The notes under the pieces are model-generated. The model did no database searches and was not told the origin of the DNA. It saw only the letters and a list, made by a program, of their open reading frames with translations. This document shows, piece by piece, positions 9,630 through 18,719 of a DNA stretch of 64,000 nucleotides. Source of the stretch: Aquimarina sp. BL5 (GTDB lineage: Bacteria; Bacteroidota; Bacteroidia; Flavobacteriales; Flavobacteriaceae); the NCBI RefSeq assembly GCF_003443675.1, contig NZ_CP031963.1:3309501-3373500 (forward strand), given 5' to 3'. Position 1 is the first letter of the stretch; each line of letters starts with the position of its first letter. Both the position numbers and the translations under genes were made by a program.

Positions 9630-9656
9630 AGTGCCTAAATCGAGGGAAATGTTACC
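9630..9656 (-). promoter_or_regulatory. Upstream motif shared by two lipoprotein genes (copy 1)
   Basis: On the minus strand GGTAACATTT (9647-9656) is followed after 11 nt by GGCACT (9630-9635), about 45-60 nt before the ATG at 9588. The same two blocks with the same 11-nt gap precede the ATG at 11860. It may be a shared promoter or leader, but it does not match the usual TAnnTTTG element. Confidence 0.35.
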
Positions 9657-9700
9657 CTTAAAAATCACTTTTTATTGATATTTCAACGAAATATGGAAAT

Positions 9701-9735
9701 AAAAAAAACTCGACAAAATTAATGTCGAGTTTTTA
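9701..9735. terminator. Bidirectional intrinsic terminator
   Basis: ACTCGACA and TGTCGAGT (9709-9716 and 9723-9730) form an 8-bp stem with a 6-nt loop. An A8 run lies on the left and a T5 run on the right, so it can end transcripts on both strands. It lies after the minus-strand gene ending at 9901 and the atpG remnant. Confidence 0.75.
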
Positions 9736-9786
9736 AGATATATTCTCTTTTTTAAGACTATTTATTGAAATTATAAAAATGTCCGT

Positions 9787-9880
9787 TTATGAAATCAATG
9801 CCTCTGCATCATCAACAATCTCTTAGATTTCGTTAGGAATAGAAGTCTATCTAGCTTTATTATATCGTAAATTTAAATAA
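9787..9880 (-). pseudogene. Decayed copy of the 3' end of atpG
   Basis: Read on the minus strand this stretch gives LNLRYNKAR*TSIPNEI* followed by EIVDDAEALIS*. It matches the C-terminus of the real atpG product at 11997 onward (LKLQYNKARQASITNEIL then EIVGGAEALNN). About 77% of bases match over 80 positions compared by eye, and there are two in-frame stops. A terminator hairpin follows, as after the true atpG. The gene between the two copies (9901-11860) is therefore flanked by a lost and an intact atpG 3' end. This fits an old duplication or insertion at atpG. The rest of 9589-9900 holds the terminator, the shared upstream motif and nothing else that I can see. Confidence 0.8.
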
Positions 9881-9900
9881 AATCAAGTTAATTATAGAAT

Positions 9901-11860
9901 TTAATTTTTAACGGTCTGATTCTCTATTATCATTATATCATCAAAACTATCTTGATTAAAATCATTTACTTCAAATTGAATCAAAAAATTGGTATTCATT
10001 TTAATCCCTGGCACAAAAATCCAAGGTTCAGCAGTATTATCACTATAAGCTATAAAAAATTGATTATCTCTAAGGGTCAATAAATCCGTTTTTTTATCTC
10101 CGTTGAAATCACCTAATCCGTGAATTGAATCCAATACAATATCAGAATCAACAATTGGTTCCCACTCCCATAAATCAACTGAATTATTTCCAAAAGCTAT
10201 ATACAGAATTTCACCTGTTGTTCTTAATATATCTGAAATTCCATCTCCATTAAAATCACCGATTTTAATATCATCTAATCTTGCTTTTGAATTGGCAATT
10301 ATTTGCCATTCAAATGGATTTGAAACATTTCCACTATATGCTACAAAAAAATTAGTGCCATTAGCTCTCAATATATCCGTAGTACCATTACCATCAAAGT
10401 CACCAAATTTCAAATCCTTTTTAGTATATACAGAATTTACATTTAAAGAATTCCATTCAAAAGGGTTTGAAACATTTGCGCTATATGCAATAAACCAATT
10501 ACTTCCGTTTGATCTAAAAATATCAGTTATACCGTCTCCATTGAAATCCCCCATAGACAAATCCTCAAAAGGTATTTGCGAGCTACTTAAAATTTCAGGG
10601 TTACTTTTTCTCCTTGATGTTCCAGAAGAGTTACGAAATTCATACATTTTCCAATTACTATCATCGTTATATAGTATAGAACTTTCTCCATTATCGCTAA
10701 ATTTTCCTAAAAACATATTGTCAAATCCCAAATTAGCATCGGTACCTATTCTATACCAAGGTTCCATACCTCTCCAAGAAACATAAAAACCTTTATTTTG
10801 TGATTCGTAATGATTATTTGATGCGTCAAAATTCCCAAAATTATGAACCTGTCTTATAGCCTTTTCCTCTAAAGGATAATCCAGAAAATTATTATGTTCT
10901 ATTTTGCAAAAGTCATTCGGAATTCCCCTAATTCTTATTCCTGGTTGAGTACTACATGGAAATTCTCCACCTTTCCCTATAAAATTATTATGATGTATAT
11001 AAATTTCTCCCCCAGCAATAGTTTCTGGGTCATTATTCCCTCCTGCATGCATATCAATGCCATGAGCAATTGCATTTTCCATAACAAATTCATTATTTCT
11101 AATCTCGTAACTATCGTAATTTCCCTGTCCATCACTATTTCCTGTTCCAGCTATATGGTGTCGATTCCTATCAAACTTATTGCCCCCTATAATAGTAGAT
11201 GAACCATTAGTTAAAACAACCCCGTAACCCAGATTCTCTGCTTCGTTATGATGGATCGAATTATTTGTTATTCTACAGTTCTTCGCTTTGTTAAGTCTTA
11301 TTCCTGCGTTATTCCACCCAACTATTTCACTGTTGTTTAACGTAAAGTTATCAGAATTCAGCACTTCAATACCGACTCTAAAATAATCTAAAACAGGTTC
11401 ATCTGTTGCACATTTTATTGGAGGATCTGGATAAGGTCCTTCAATTTTTAAATTTTGAATTGTAACATTATCATCTATAATTTTAAAAACTATAATTTCT
11501 TCAGGGCTTTGAGTATTTGAGAATTTAAGTTTTGGAATATTATCTTCCCCAATACAAGAATCTCCAGAAATAATAACTCCTTTTGGTAATTCTATTGGTA
11601 AATTATCAGAATTTATAGAAATATCGTTTTTAATAAGTATAATTGAATTCTCAGGAATCAATTGTTCCGGATTTTGCAGATGATTAATAAAATCAATTTC
11701 GTTTTCAATAATTATTGTACTTTCTGATTCAGAAATACAGTTCTTATTGTTTTTTTTCAGAAATTAAAAGTTTTTCATTCTCTAAATAACCATTTGTTTC
11801 GCAGGAAATCACCTGACAAAAGATTACTATAATTACTGTAAGCTTAAAGACCTTTTTCAT
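9901..11860 (-). CDS. Right-handed beta-helix + FG-GAP/VCBS repeat lipoprotein, frameshifted
   Basis: The natural start is the ATG at 11860, which gives a lipoprotein signal (MKKVFKLTVIIVIF, lipobox VISC, Cys20). That frame stops soon after an A8 tract (11750-11757). Removing one A joins it to the long open frame that runs to 9901 (586 residues counted from a TTG at 11661, which is unlikely to be a true start). The downstream part has a parallel beta-helix with Asn-rich rungs (NNSEIVGWNNAGIRL, NCRITNNSIHHNEAENLGYG) and then four or five FG-GAP/VCBS units (GDFNGDGITDIFRSNGSNWF, GDFDGNGTTDILRANGTNFF). This suggests a secreted polysaccharide-binding or lyase-like surface protein. Catalytic activity cannot be assigned. 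The frameshift could be a sequencing error, phase variation or decay. Confidence 0.65.
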
Positions 11861-11888
11861 AGAAAATTAATTTAATACTATATTATTT

Positions 11889-11915
11889 AGTGCCTTTTTT
11901 AATAAAAATGTTACC
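11889..11915 (-). promoter_or_regulatory. Upstream motif shared by two lipoprotein genes (copy 2)
   Basis: GGTAACATTT (11906-11915, minus strand), an 11-nt gap, then GGCACTA (11888-11894). Block order and gap are identical to copy 1 at 9630-9656, and an AT-rich stretch containing TTAATTTT follows before both ATGs. Confidence 0.35.
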
Positions 11916-11940
11916 ATAGAATTTTATAAATATTTTTAAC

Positions 11941-11972
11941 AAAAAAACCTCATACATCAATGTGTATGAGGT
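11941..11972 (-). terminator. Intrinsic terminator of the atp operon
   Basis: CCTCATACA and TGTGTATGAGG (11948-11971) form a strong stem with a TCAA loop. On the minus strand it is followed by a T7 run (11941-11947). It lies about 25 nt after the atpG stop and closes the operon. Confidence 0.85.
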
Positions 11973-11996
11973 TTATATGTAATTTTTGAAATATTC

Positions 11997-12857
11997 TTAA
12001 TTATTCAACGCTTCCGCACCACCAACGATCTCCAGGATCTCATTAGTAATAGAAGCCTGTCTTGCTTTGTTATATTGTAACTTAAGTGCATCTCTTAATT
12101 CTGTAGCATTATCAGTTGCTTTATGCATTGCTGTCATACGAGCTCCGTGCTCTGAAGCAAAAGAATCGCGAATTGCCTTATATAATTGTGTTTTAAGTGA
12201 CTTAGGAATCAATTGCTCTACAATCTCTTCTTTAGATGGCTCAAAAATATAGTCTAAATTAGCGCTTTTCTCACCCTCTACTGGCACAATCGGTAGAAAC
12301 TGCTCTGTAGTTACTATCTGAGTTGCAGCATTCTTAAATTTGTTATATACAACGACTACTTTATCATAAGAACCGTTCATAAACAACTCCATTAGCTCTT
12401 CTGCAATATCTGCAACATTAGCAAATGTAAGATCATCAAAGACTTCACTCTTATTGGCAATGACCGTATGGGTTTTAGAAACAATATCATTTACTTTCTT
12501 ACCGATAGTAACAAAATCAACTTGTTTCCCTGCATATACATTTTCGTATAGCTCTCTTGAACCTTTGATAATGTTCGTATTAAAAGCACCTGCCAAACCA
12601 CGATTAGAAGCAATTGCCACCACTAAAACTTTGTTTACCTCACGTTGTTCAGAGAATGAGCTTGCACTATCTCCTTCCAAAGAAGCGCTTAAACTCTGTA
12701 ATAATTCAGTAAGTTTATCTGAGTAAGGACGCATAGCAGTAATTGCCATCTGTGCCTTATTCAACTTTGCAGCCGATACCATTTTCATGGCACTGGTAAT
12801 TTGCATCGTTGAGGATACAGAGGTAATTCTACTACGTAATTCTTTTAAATTTGCCAT
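11997..12857 (-). CDS. atpG: F1Fo ATP synthase subunit gamma
   Basis: 286 residues, normal length. The N-terminal helix MANLKELRSRITSVSSTMQITSAMKMVSAAK and the C-terminal helix with YNKARQASITNEILEIVGGAEAL are the two long helices of the central rotor stalk, which turns inside the alpha3beta3 ring. It is the last gene of the local operon, 120 nt after atpA, and is followed by a terminator. A decayed copy of its 3' end lies about 2.2 kb downstream at 9787-9880. Confidence 0.97.
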   Translation of the reverse strand: MANLKELRSRITSVSSTMQITSAMKMVSAAKLNKAQMAITAMRPYSDKLTELLQSLSASLEGDSASSFSEQREVNKVLVVAIASNRGLAGAFNTNIIKGSRELYENVYAGKQVDFVTIGKKVNDIVSKTHTVIANKSEVFDDLTFANVADIAEELMELFMNGSYDKVVVVYNKFKNAATQIVTTEQFLPIVPVEGEKSANLDYIFEPSKEEIVEQLIPKSLKTQLYKAIRDSFASEHGARMTAMHKATDNATELRDALKLQYNKARQASITNEILEIVGGAEALNN

Positions 12858-12861
12858 TTTT

Positions 12862-12980
12862 CTTAGTATTGAGTATTGAGTAGTTAGTAGTTAACACTTT
12901 CTAAAACAATACTTTTCTAATATTATAACTTTTACAAAATACAGAGTACTAAAAATCTTAATACTCTGTACTCAATACTA
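12862..12980. repeat. Short direct and inverted repeats between atpA and atpG
   Basis: The 120-bp gap holds AGTATTGAGTATTGAGTAGT near 12865, an inverted copy TACTCAATACTACTT near 12968, and a hairpin TACAGAGTACT/ATACTCTGTA at 12940-12970. These AT-rich repeats are typical extragenic repeats in Flavobacteriia. They may attenuate or protect the transcript between atpA and atpG. Confidence 0.4.
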
Positions 12981-14555
12981 CTTATATTTTGCTGAAATCT
13001 CTTTACAAGCTGAAAGTAATACGTCTGTTACTTCATCTGTTAATTTTCCAGCTTTCAAAGTGTCTAATGTATCTCTATGTTTTGCATTAAGATACTCAAT
13101 AAAGTCACTTTCGAATTCTTTGATTTTATTTACCGGAACGTCTCTTAATAAGTTCTTAGATCCAGCATAGATGATTGCAATCTGATCTTCTACTGTATAA
13201 GGATCATTCTGAGCTTGCTTTAAGATCTCTACGTTACGCTTACCTTTTTCGATAACATTTAAAGTAGCCGCATCAAGGTCAGAACCAAACTTAGCAAATG
13301 CTTCTAATTCACGGAACTGTGCTTGATCTAGTTTTAACGTACCTGCTACTTTCTTCATTGATTTAATCTGTGCGGATCCACCTACACGAGATACAGAGAT
13401 ACCCACGTTAATTGCTGGACGAACACCAGAGTTAAATAAATCTGAAGTTAAAAATATCTGACCATCAGTAATCGAAATTACGTTAGTTGGTATATATGCC
13501 GATACATCACCTGCCTGCGTTTCGATAATTGGCAATGCAGTTAATGATCCACCACCTTTTACTTTACCTTTTAAAGAATCTGGAAGGTCATTCATATCCT
13601 TTGCAATACTATCATCTGCAATTACTTTTGCAGCACGCTCTAATAATCTAGAGTGAAGATAGAATACATCTCCAGGATATGCTTCACGTCCTGGTGGACG
13701 ACGTAACAATAATGATACCTCACGGTATGCTACCGCTTGCTTAGACAAATCATCATAGATAATCAAAGCTGGACGACCTGTATCACGGAAATACTCACCA
13801 ATTGCAGCACCTGCAAATGGAGCATATACCTGCATTGGAGCAGGATCAGAAGCATTAGCCGCAACTATTGTTGTATACGCCATTGCTCCTTTATCTTCTA
13901 ATACTTTTGCAATACCTGCTACTGTAGAAGCTTTCTGTCCGATTGCTACATAAATACAGTAAACTGGCTCACCAGCATCATAAAATTCTTTTTGGTTCAG
14001 GATCGTATCAATACATACGGTTGTTTTACCAGTCTGACGGTCACCGATTACCAACTCACGTTGTCCTCTACCCACTGGTACCATCGCATCAATAGATTTA
14101 ATTCCAGTTTGTAATGGTTCAGTTACCGGCTGACGAAAAACTACACCAGGAGCTTTACGCTCTAATGGCATTTCGAAAGTTTCACCTTCAATCGCACCTT
14201 TACCGTCTATTGGATTACCTAAGGTATCCACTACACGACCTACGATTCCTTCTCCAACATTGATGGAAGCAATTCTTTGTGTACGTTTAACTGTTACACC
14301 TTCTTTTACTTCTGTTGAAGAACCTAAAAGTACTACCCCAACATTATCTTCTTCAAGATTCAGTACGATTCCTTCTAGTCCAGATTCGAATTCTACTAAC
14401 TCTCCATATTGAGCGTTAGACAATCCGTATACTCTGGCGATACCATCACCAACTTGTAATACTGTACCTACTTCTTCTAGTGAAGCCGTAGCTTCAAATC
14501 CAGATAATTGTTGTTTTAATATTGCTGATACTTCAGCAGGATTCACTTCTGCCAT
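12978..14555 (-). CDS. atpA: F1Fo ATP synthase subunit alpha
   Basis: 525 residues. It has the N-terminal beta barrel ([18 protein letters not shown]), a P-loop GDRQTGKTT at residues 171-179, the alpha-specific stretch [29 protein letters not shown] (given in parts: [10 protein letters not shown] and [10 protein letters not shown]), and the signature [19 protein letters not shown] near residue 390. It forms the non-catalytic nucleotide-binding subunits of the F1 head. It lies 74 nt after atpH. The catalytic beta gene (atpD) and atpC are not in this window, as is usual in Bacteroidota. Confidence 0.98.
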   Translation of the reverse strand: MAEVNPAEVSAILKQQLSGFEATASLEEVGTVLQVGDGIARVYGLSNAQYGELVEFESGLEGIVLNLEEDNVGVVLLGSSTEVKEGVTVKRTQRIASINVGEGIVGRVVDTLGNPIDGKGAIEGETFEMPLERKAPGVVFRQPVTEPLQTGIKSIDAMVPVGRGQRELVIGDRQTGKTTVCIDTILNQKEFYDAGEPVYCIYVAIGQKASTVAGIAKVLEDKGAMAYTTIVAANASDPAPMQVYAPFAGAAIGEYFRDTGRPALIIYDDLSKQAVAYREVSLLLRRPPGREAYPGDVFYLHSRLLERAAKVIADDSIAKDMNDLPDSLKGKVKGGGSLTALPIIETQAGDVSAYIPTNVISITDGQIFLTSDLFNSGVRPAINVGISVSRVGGSAQIKSMKKVAGTLKLDQAQFRELEAFAKFGSDLDAATLNVIEKGKRNVEILKQAQNDPYTVEDQIAIIYAGSKNLLRDVPVNKIKEFESDFIEYLNAKHRDTLDTLKAGKLTDEVTDVLLSACKEISAKYK

Positions 14556-14629
14556 TTTATAATAGTTTGTAAAAACGAGCCGAAATGCTCATTCTCTTAT
14601 TATTAAATTTTTATTGTTAAAGTAATTTA

Positions 14630-15157
14630 TTAATTACTCAATTCTCTTTTTAAACTTGTTAGCTTATTAGCTATACTAGCATTATACTGTAAATCTCCTA
14701 CCCTAAGAATAAATCCACCAATGATACTTTCATCGATAACATTTTCTATAGTAGCTTCATTACCCGTTAGTTCTTTTACTTTAGCCATTACTTTAATACT
14801 TAATCCTTTATCTAAAGGAACAGCGGTTGTAACTGTGGCAACTTGAGTATTGTTTAACTCATCAAATAAAACAATGTATTGCTTAGCAACATCGTCTAAT
14901 AGATTCACTCTTTTATTTGTAATTAGCGTATCAAAAACTTTTTGAGTAAGATCTCCTGTGTTTTTGAAAATCTCATGCAAAGAAGCTAGCTTTACTTCGC
15001 TTTTGATCAAAGGGCTATTCAATACCATTTTGAGCTCAGCACTACTATCTATAGTAGCGATAATACTTTGCATATCTTTCTGAACATCTTCAGTAGCATT
15101 TTTATCTTGAGCTAAACTCAAAACTGCCTTAGCATAACGTATTGCTGCTCTACTCAT
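14630..15157 (-). CDS. atpH: F1Fo ATP synthase subunit delta
   Basis: 175 residues. It opens with RAAIRYAKAVLSLAQ and ends with ESIIGGFILRVGDLQYNASI, the conserved C-terminal OSCP/delta signature. It links the peripheral stalk (AtpF) to the top of the F1 head. It starts 7 nt after the atpF stop, so the two genes are tightly coupled. Confidence 0.95.
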   Translation of the reverse strand: MSRAAIRYAKAVLSLAQDKNATEDVQKDMQSIIATIDSSAELKMVLNSPLIKSEVKLASLHEIFKNTGDLTQKVFDTLITNKRVNLLDDVAKQYIVLFDELNNTQVATVTTAVPLDKGLSIKVMAKVKELTGNEATIENVIDESIIGGFILRVGDLQYNASIANKLTSLKRELSN

Positions 15158-15164
15158 CTTATGA

Positions 15165-15659
15165 TTAGTTTAAGGTAACATCTCCTAACATAGACTCTAC
15201 CAACGCTAGTTGCTTGTCTTTGTCAGCTAATTCTTTTCTCACTACTTTTTCTGCTATCTCCACAGAAAGTCCGGCTACCTGACTTTTCAGATCAGCAATC
15301 GCAGCTTTCTTTTCACTTTCTATAGTAGCTTGTGCTTGCGCAACAATCTTATCAGCTTCTGTCTGTGCTTCAGCTTTTGCATCTGCAATCATATTCTCTT
15401 TAAGCTGTCTTGCTTCTTTAAGCATTCCATCTCTTTCTGCAAGAGCTTCATTAAGGATACGCTCATTATCAGCCTGAAGGTTTTGCATTTCCTTTCTAGC
15501 CGCTTCAGCAGATTCTAATGCAGTTTTAATTCCTTCTTCTCTTTCTTTTACAGCACCCAATATAGGTTTCCAAGCAAACTTTCTAAGGATTATTACTAAA
15601 GCTAAAAAAGCAATAGTAACCCAAAAAAGTAATCCAATCGCTGGTGTAATTAAATCCAT
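15165..15659 (-). CDS. atpF: F1Fo ATP synthase subunit b
   Basis: 164 residues. A single N-terminal membrane helix (IGLLFWVTIAFLALVIILRKFAW) is followed by the KPILGAVKEREEGI stretch and a long Ala/Glu/Lys-rich helix that forms the peripheral stalk dimer. The C-terminus (DKDKQLALVESMLGDVTLN) would contact delta. Length and layout are normal for Bacteroidota. Confidence 0.96.
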   Translation of the reverse strand: MDLITPAIGLLFWVTIAFLALVIILRKFAWKPILGAVKEREEGIKTALESAEAARKEMQNLQADNERILNEALAERDGMLKEARQLKENMIADAKAEAQTEADKIVAQAQATIESEKKAAIADLKSQVAGLSVEIAEKVVRKELADKDKQLALVESMLGDVTLN

Positions 15660-15746
15660 ATTTCTTAATTCTTATTTTTCTTAAATTGTACTATTATAAC
15701 TCTTGTGGCACCAACCGCACCACAAGAGTTATTAGCTTAGATTTTA

Positions 15747-15977
<231 letters not shown>

Positions 15978-16004
15978 TTAAACTTTTAACCAATATTTTC
16001 TTTT

Positions 16005-17066
16005 CTAATGATGATCTTCTTCTACAGCCATTCCTATAAACAGTGCTGTTAAAAATGTAAAAATATATGCTTGCACGAATGCAACAACAAATTCCAAAAT
16101 CATAATAAACACAGCAAGTAACATCGATGGAGTTCCAGCCCATTTAAAAATAAAAATTAAGGATACTAAACTCAATATAATGATATGTCCTGCTGTAATG
16201 TTTGCAAACAAACGAATCATTAATGCGAATGGTTTCGTGAATATCCCTACGAACTCTATCGGAGCCAAAATCAACTTCATTGGAGCGGGAACTCCCGGCA
16301 TCCAAAAAATATGTTTCCAATAATTTTTATTTCCACTAAAATTAACAATCAACAAGGTTAGGACTGCAAGCACCATTGTAGTAGCTATGTTTCCAGTAAG
16401 GTTAGCTCCTGTAGGCATTAATCCTAATAAATTGTTAACCCATATAAAGAAAAACAATGTCAATAAATAAGGAACGTATTTTTGATATTTTTTCTCATTT
16501 ATCAAAGATTTTGCGATATCATCTCTAACAAAGACAATTAGAGGCTCCATAAGACCTGTAAATCCGGAAGGAACCAAAGATTTTTTATAACTTCTTGCCA
16601 CTGTAGAAAAAATTATTACTAATAAAAAAACAGAAATAAACATAGATGTCACATTCTTAGTAATAGAAAAATCTAAAGGTTTAATCGCATTGGTAGGGTG
16701 ATGCTCCTCATCAAATGTTACAGATGATGCATCAGAATTCAATTGATATATCTTACCATGTAACTTAACGAAATTCATTCCTTTCTTAGAAACTATAAGC
16801 TTCCCAGCATCATCGTGGTGAAACTCACTTGATAAAAAAGAAACAATTCCATTATCTGTATAAAGAATAACTGGCAGTGGAATGGAAAGAGCATCTTCTC
16901 CTTCGCCATAAATATGCCATTCATGTGAATCCGCAATATGATGCATGATCATTTCAACAACATTGAATCCTTCTTTTTCTTCTTTTTTATCACTAGCCAT
17001 TGCTATTACAGGCATGGAAAGAAATAATACTAGAATTAAATTTTTGATAGACTTAGCGATCATCAT
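16005..17066 (-). CDS. atpB: F1Fo ATP synthase subunit a
   Basis: 353 residues. A signal-like N-terminus is followed by a His-rich periplasmic region (MIMHHIADSHEWHIYGEG; EEHHPTNAIKP), a Bacteroidota trait that makes the protein longer than the ~270-residue E. coli form. The C-terminal membrane helices hold the essential Arg in LMIRLFANITAGHIIILS. The protein forms the proton half-channels beside the c ring. A TTTG / TACATTTG promoter lies about 47 nt upstream, so atpB to atpG can be transcribed on its own. Confidence 0.97.
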   Translation of the reverse strand: MMIAKSIKNLILVLFLSMPVIAMASDKKEEKEGFNVVEMIMHHIADSHEWHIYGEGEDALSIPLPVILYTDNGIVSFLSSEFHHDDAGKLIVSKKGMNFVKLHGKIYQLNSDASSVTFDEEHHPTNAIKPLDFSITKNVTSMFISVFLLVIIFSTVARSYKKSLVPSGFTGLMEPLIVFVRDDIAKSLINEKKYQKYVPYLLTLFFFIWVNNLLGLMPTGANLTGNIATTMVLAVLTLLIVNFSGNKNYWKHIFWMPGVPAPMKLILAPIEFVGIFTKPFALMIRLFANITAGHIIILSLVSLIFIFKWAGTPSMLLAVFIMILEFVVAFVQAYIFTFLTALFIGMAVEEDHH

Positions 17067-17112
17067 AATTTATATCATTATCTAAAAAAATATACTGCTC
17101 TTAAATTTCGTG

Positions 17113-17142
17113 CAAATGTACGTTTTTAATTAATAATACAAA
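17113..17142 (-). promoter_or_regulatory. Bacteroidota-type promoter for atpB
   Basis: On the minus strand TTTG (17139-17142) is followed after 18 nt by TACATTTG (17113-17120), an exact TAnnTTTG -7 element for the Bacteroidota housekeeping sigma factor. The expected start of transcription near 17105 leaves a leader of about 40 nt to the atpB ATG. Confidence 0.7.
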
Positions 17143-17230
17143 TTCTAAAATGGCTTTTTTATTATAGAACGGATGTAGACTTTTTTTTTTGAAGTAAAAA
17201 CAACTTTTTATTATTGTTTTTACCAATTTT

Positions 17231-17623
17231 TTAAAGCCCCTTTTTATTAATCACCTTAAGAACGATAAAAGTCTCAAATGCCAAATACATAAAATAGGGT
17301 ATAAAAAAAACTAATATGTTTACTAGATTAAACATCTCTTTATTTCTAATCAATGGGATTAAAAAAAACAAAGATAACATCATCTTCATAAAGCTACCTC
17401 CTAAAAAAACAAGCCCTGCCTTATCAGGAAAGTCCTGTTTTACATAAACGACCAACAAAACGATTAATAATGTAGTTATGAAGAAAAATAAGTGTACACT
17501 CCAAGTGGGATAATAGAATTCGATAGATTGTATTAAAAATAAATCTAAAAGTTTATGGATAGAAAAAAGTAAAATAGAAAAAGCCAACAATGACTTTAAA
17601 AAGCTACTAAAAAATGATTTCAC
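17231..17623 (-). CDS. Small four-helix membrane protein of the atp locus (DUF6168-like)
   Basis: 130 residues, about four membrane helices (LLAFSILLFSIHKLLDLFLI; HLFFFITTLLIVLLVVYV; FLGGSFMKMMLSLFFLIPL; ILVFFIPYFMYLAFETFIVL) and a short basic tail. In Flavobacteriia a DUF6168-type gene sits between atpZ/I and atpB, as here. By position it resembles an AtpI-like assembly helper, but this is inference and no catalytic motif is seen. A run of T at 17171-17180 lies between it and the atpB promoter. Confidence 0.7.
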   Translation of the reverse strand: MKSFFSSFLKSLLAFSILLFSIHKLLDLFLIQSIEFYYPTWSVHLFFFITTLLIVLLVVYVKQDFPDKAGLVFLGGSFMKMMLSLFFLIPLIRNKEMFNLVNILVFFIPYFMYLAFETFIVLKVINKKGL

Positions 17624-17680
17624 TATAGTTTATTTTTGACATTCTGACCACAAATTACGTGTATTTTTATAATCTAATCC

Positions 17681-17920
17681 TTATTCTTTATTGTTATTTT
17701 TATTTAGTTGTCTTATTGCCTGATACATAGATAAACATACAAATAAAAGTGAAAAAACAATTGTATAAGCTCTATATTTGTTTGGATATTGACTATCTAA
17801 CGACAATCCAATAAAGACACCTATACCAATAACCGCAGCCATTTGAAAAGCCATACCTGTAAACCGTGCAAAACTACTGAGGCGATTGTCTTTGTTTTTT
17901 TGATTCTTTTCGTCTTTCAT
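17681..17920 (-). CDS. AtpZ/AtpI family protein
   Basis: 79 residues: a charged start (MKDEKNQKNKDNRLSSFARF), two membrane helices (FTGMAFQMAAVIGIGVFIGL and YTIVFSLLFVCLSMYQAI) and a polar tail. This is the AtpZ/AtpI layout, which in other bacteria assists c-ring assembly or magnesium supply for the ATP synthase. It is the first gene of the atp block and is divergent from the phosphopantetheinyl transferase gene. Confidence 0.85.
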   Translation of the reverse strand: MKDEKNQKNKDNRLSSFARFTGMAFQMAAVIGIGVFIGLSLDSQYPNKYRAYTIVFSLLFVCLSMYQAIRQLNKNNNKE

Positions 17921-17950
17921 TTATTAAAAAGTACAGTTTCCTTATCACTA

Positions 17951-17971
17951 ATTATCAAAAATTTTGATAAT
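17951..17971. promoter_or_regulatory. Perfect 21-bp palindrome in a divergent intergenic region
   Basis: ATTATCAAAA, a central A, and TTTTGATAAT form a perfect inverted repeat between atpZ/I and the phosphopantetheinyl transferase gene. It could be an operator or a cruciform, but in such AT-rich DNA chance is possible. Confidence 0.3.
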
Positions 17972-18060
17972 TTAAAAATAGTTTTTGACATTTATTTAAA
18001 TACTAATGTTTTTCTATATTTAAAAATCGATATTTTTTATGCTTTCAAACTATCCATCAC

Positions 18061-18711
18061 ATGATTTTGATTTTATATACCGAAATATACAAATCTTCTC
18101 ATAACTCAATACTTGACACTTACTTGCAATCACTTCCTTTAGAAATGCAACAAAAAGCTAAAGCATATATTAGATGGCAGGATCAGCAGGCTTCCATCCT
18201 AGGAAAATTATTAGTAAAAAATGGTTTTGAAATATTTAATTCAATCAAAGATCCCCTAATGCACATTGAACAGAATTCTTATGGAAGACCTTTTGTGAAA
18301 GGAGAATTGGATTTTAATATTTCGCATTCAGGGAAATATGTCATCTGCGTATTTAGTGATATGCACAAGGTAGGTATTGACATTGAAGAAATGAAGCCAA
18401 TAGATTATTTAGATTTTAAGTCTCAGATGTGTGATGAAGAATGGAACAGATTATTACTTTCTAATAATAAAATGGATGAGTTCTATAAATATTGGACCAG
18501 CAAAGAAGCGGTTATCAAAGCTATTGGCAAAGGGTTAAGTATTCCTCTTAAATCATTTATTATCAATAACAACGAAACTTCTATGGAGCAGGATTTTTGG
18601 TTTTTAACACCGTTAAAAATTGATAAAACTTATAGGTGTCATCTAGCATTAAACAAAAAAATATCAAAGGAAAAGATGATTATTGTCCGAAAAGACTTTC
18701 CACAGTTATAG
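18061..18711 (+). CDS. 4'-phosphopantetheinyl transferase, Sfp type
   Basis: 216 residues. The family motifs are present: GRPFVKGELDFNISHSG (residues 75-91), VGIDIEEMKP with GIDIE at 105-109 (magnesium ligands), and FYKYWTSKEAVIKAIGKGLS with WTSKEA at 145-150. The enzyme moves the phosphopantetheine arm of coenzyme A onto the Ser of carrier domains. It is the only plus-strand gene and converges on the beta-barrel gene, 8 nt away. It lies at the far end of the NRPS locus and most likely arms its carrier domains, of which at least twelve are in this window. Confidence 0.92.
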   Translation: MILILYTEIYKSSHNSILDTYLQSLPLEMQQKAKAYIRWQDQQASILGKLLVKNGFEIFNSIKDPLMHIEQNSYGRPFVKGELDFNISHSGKYVICVFSDMHKVGIDIEEMKPIDYLDFKSQMCDEEWNRLLLSNNKMDEFYKYWTSKEAVIKAIGKGLSIPLKSFIINNNETSMEQDFWFLTPLKIDKTYRCHLALNKKISKEKMIIVRKDFPQL

Positions 18712-18719
18712 GTTTAAAA

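Noticed and set aside
11659..11661. TTG at 11661 as the start of the beta-helix lipoprotein
   Set aside because: An upstream ATG at 11860 gives a complete lipoprotein signal and joins this frame if one A is lost from the A8 tract.
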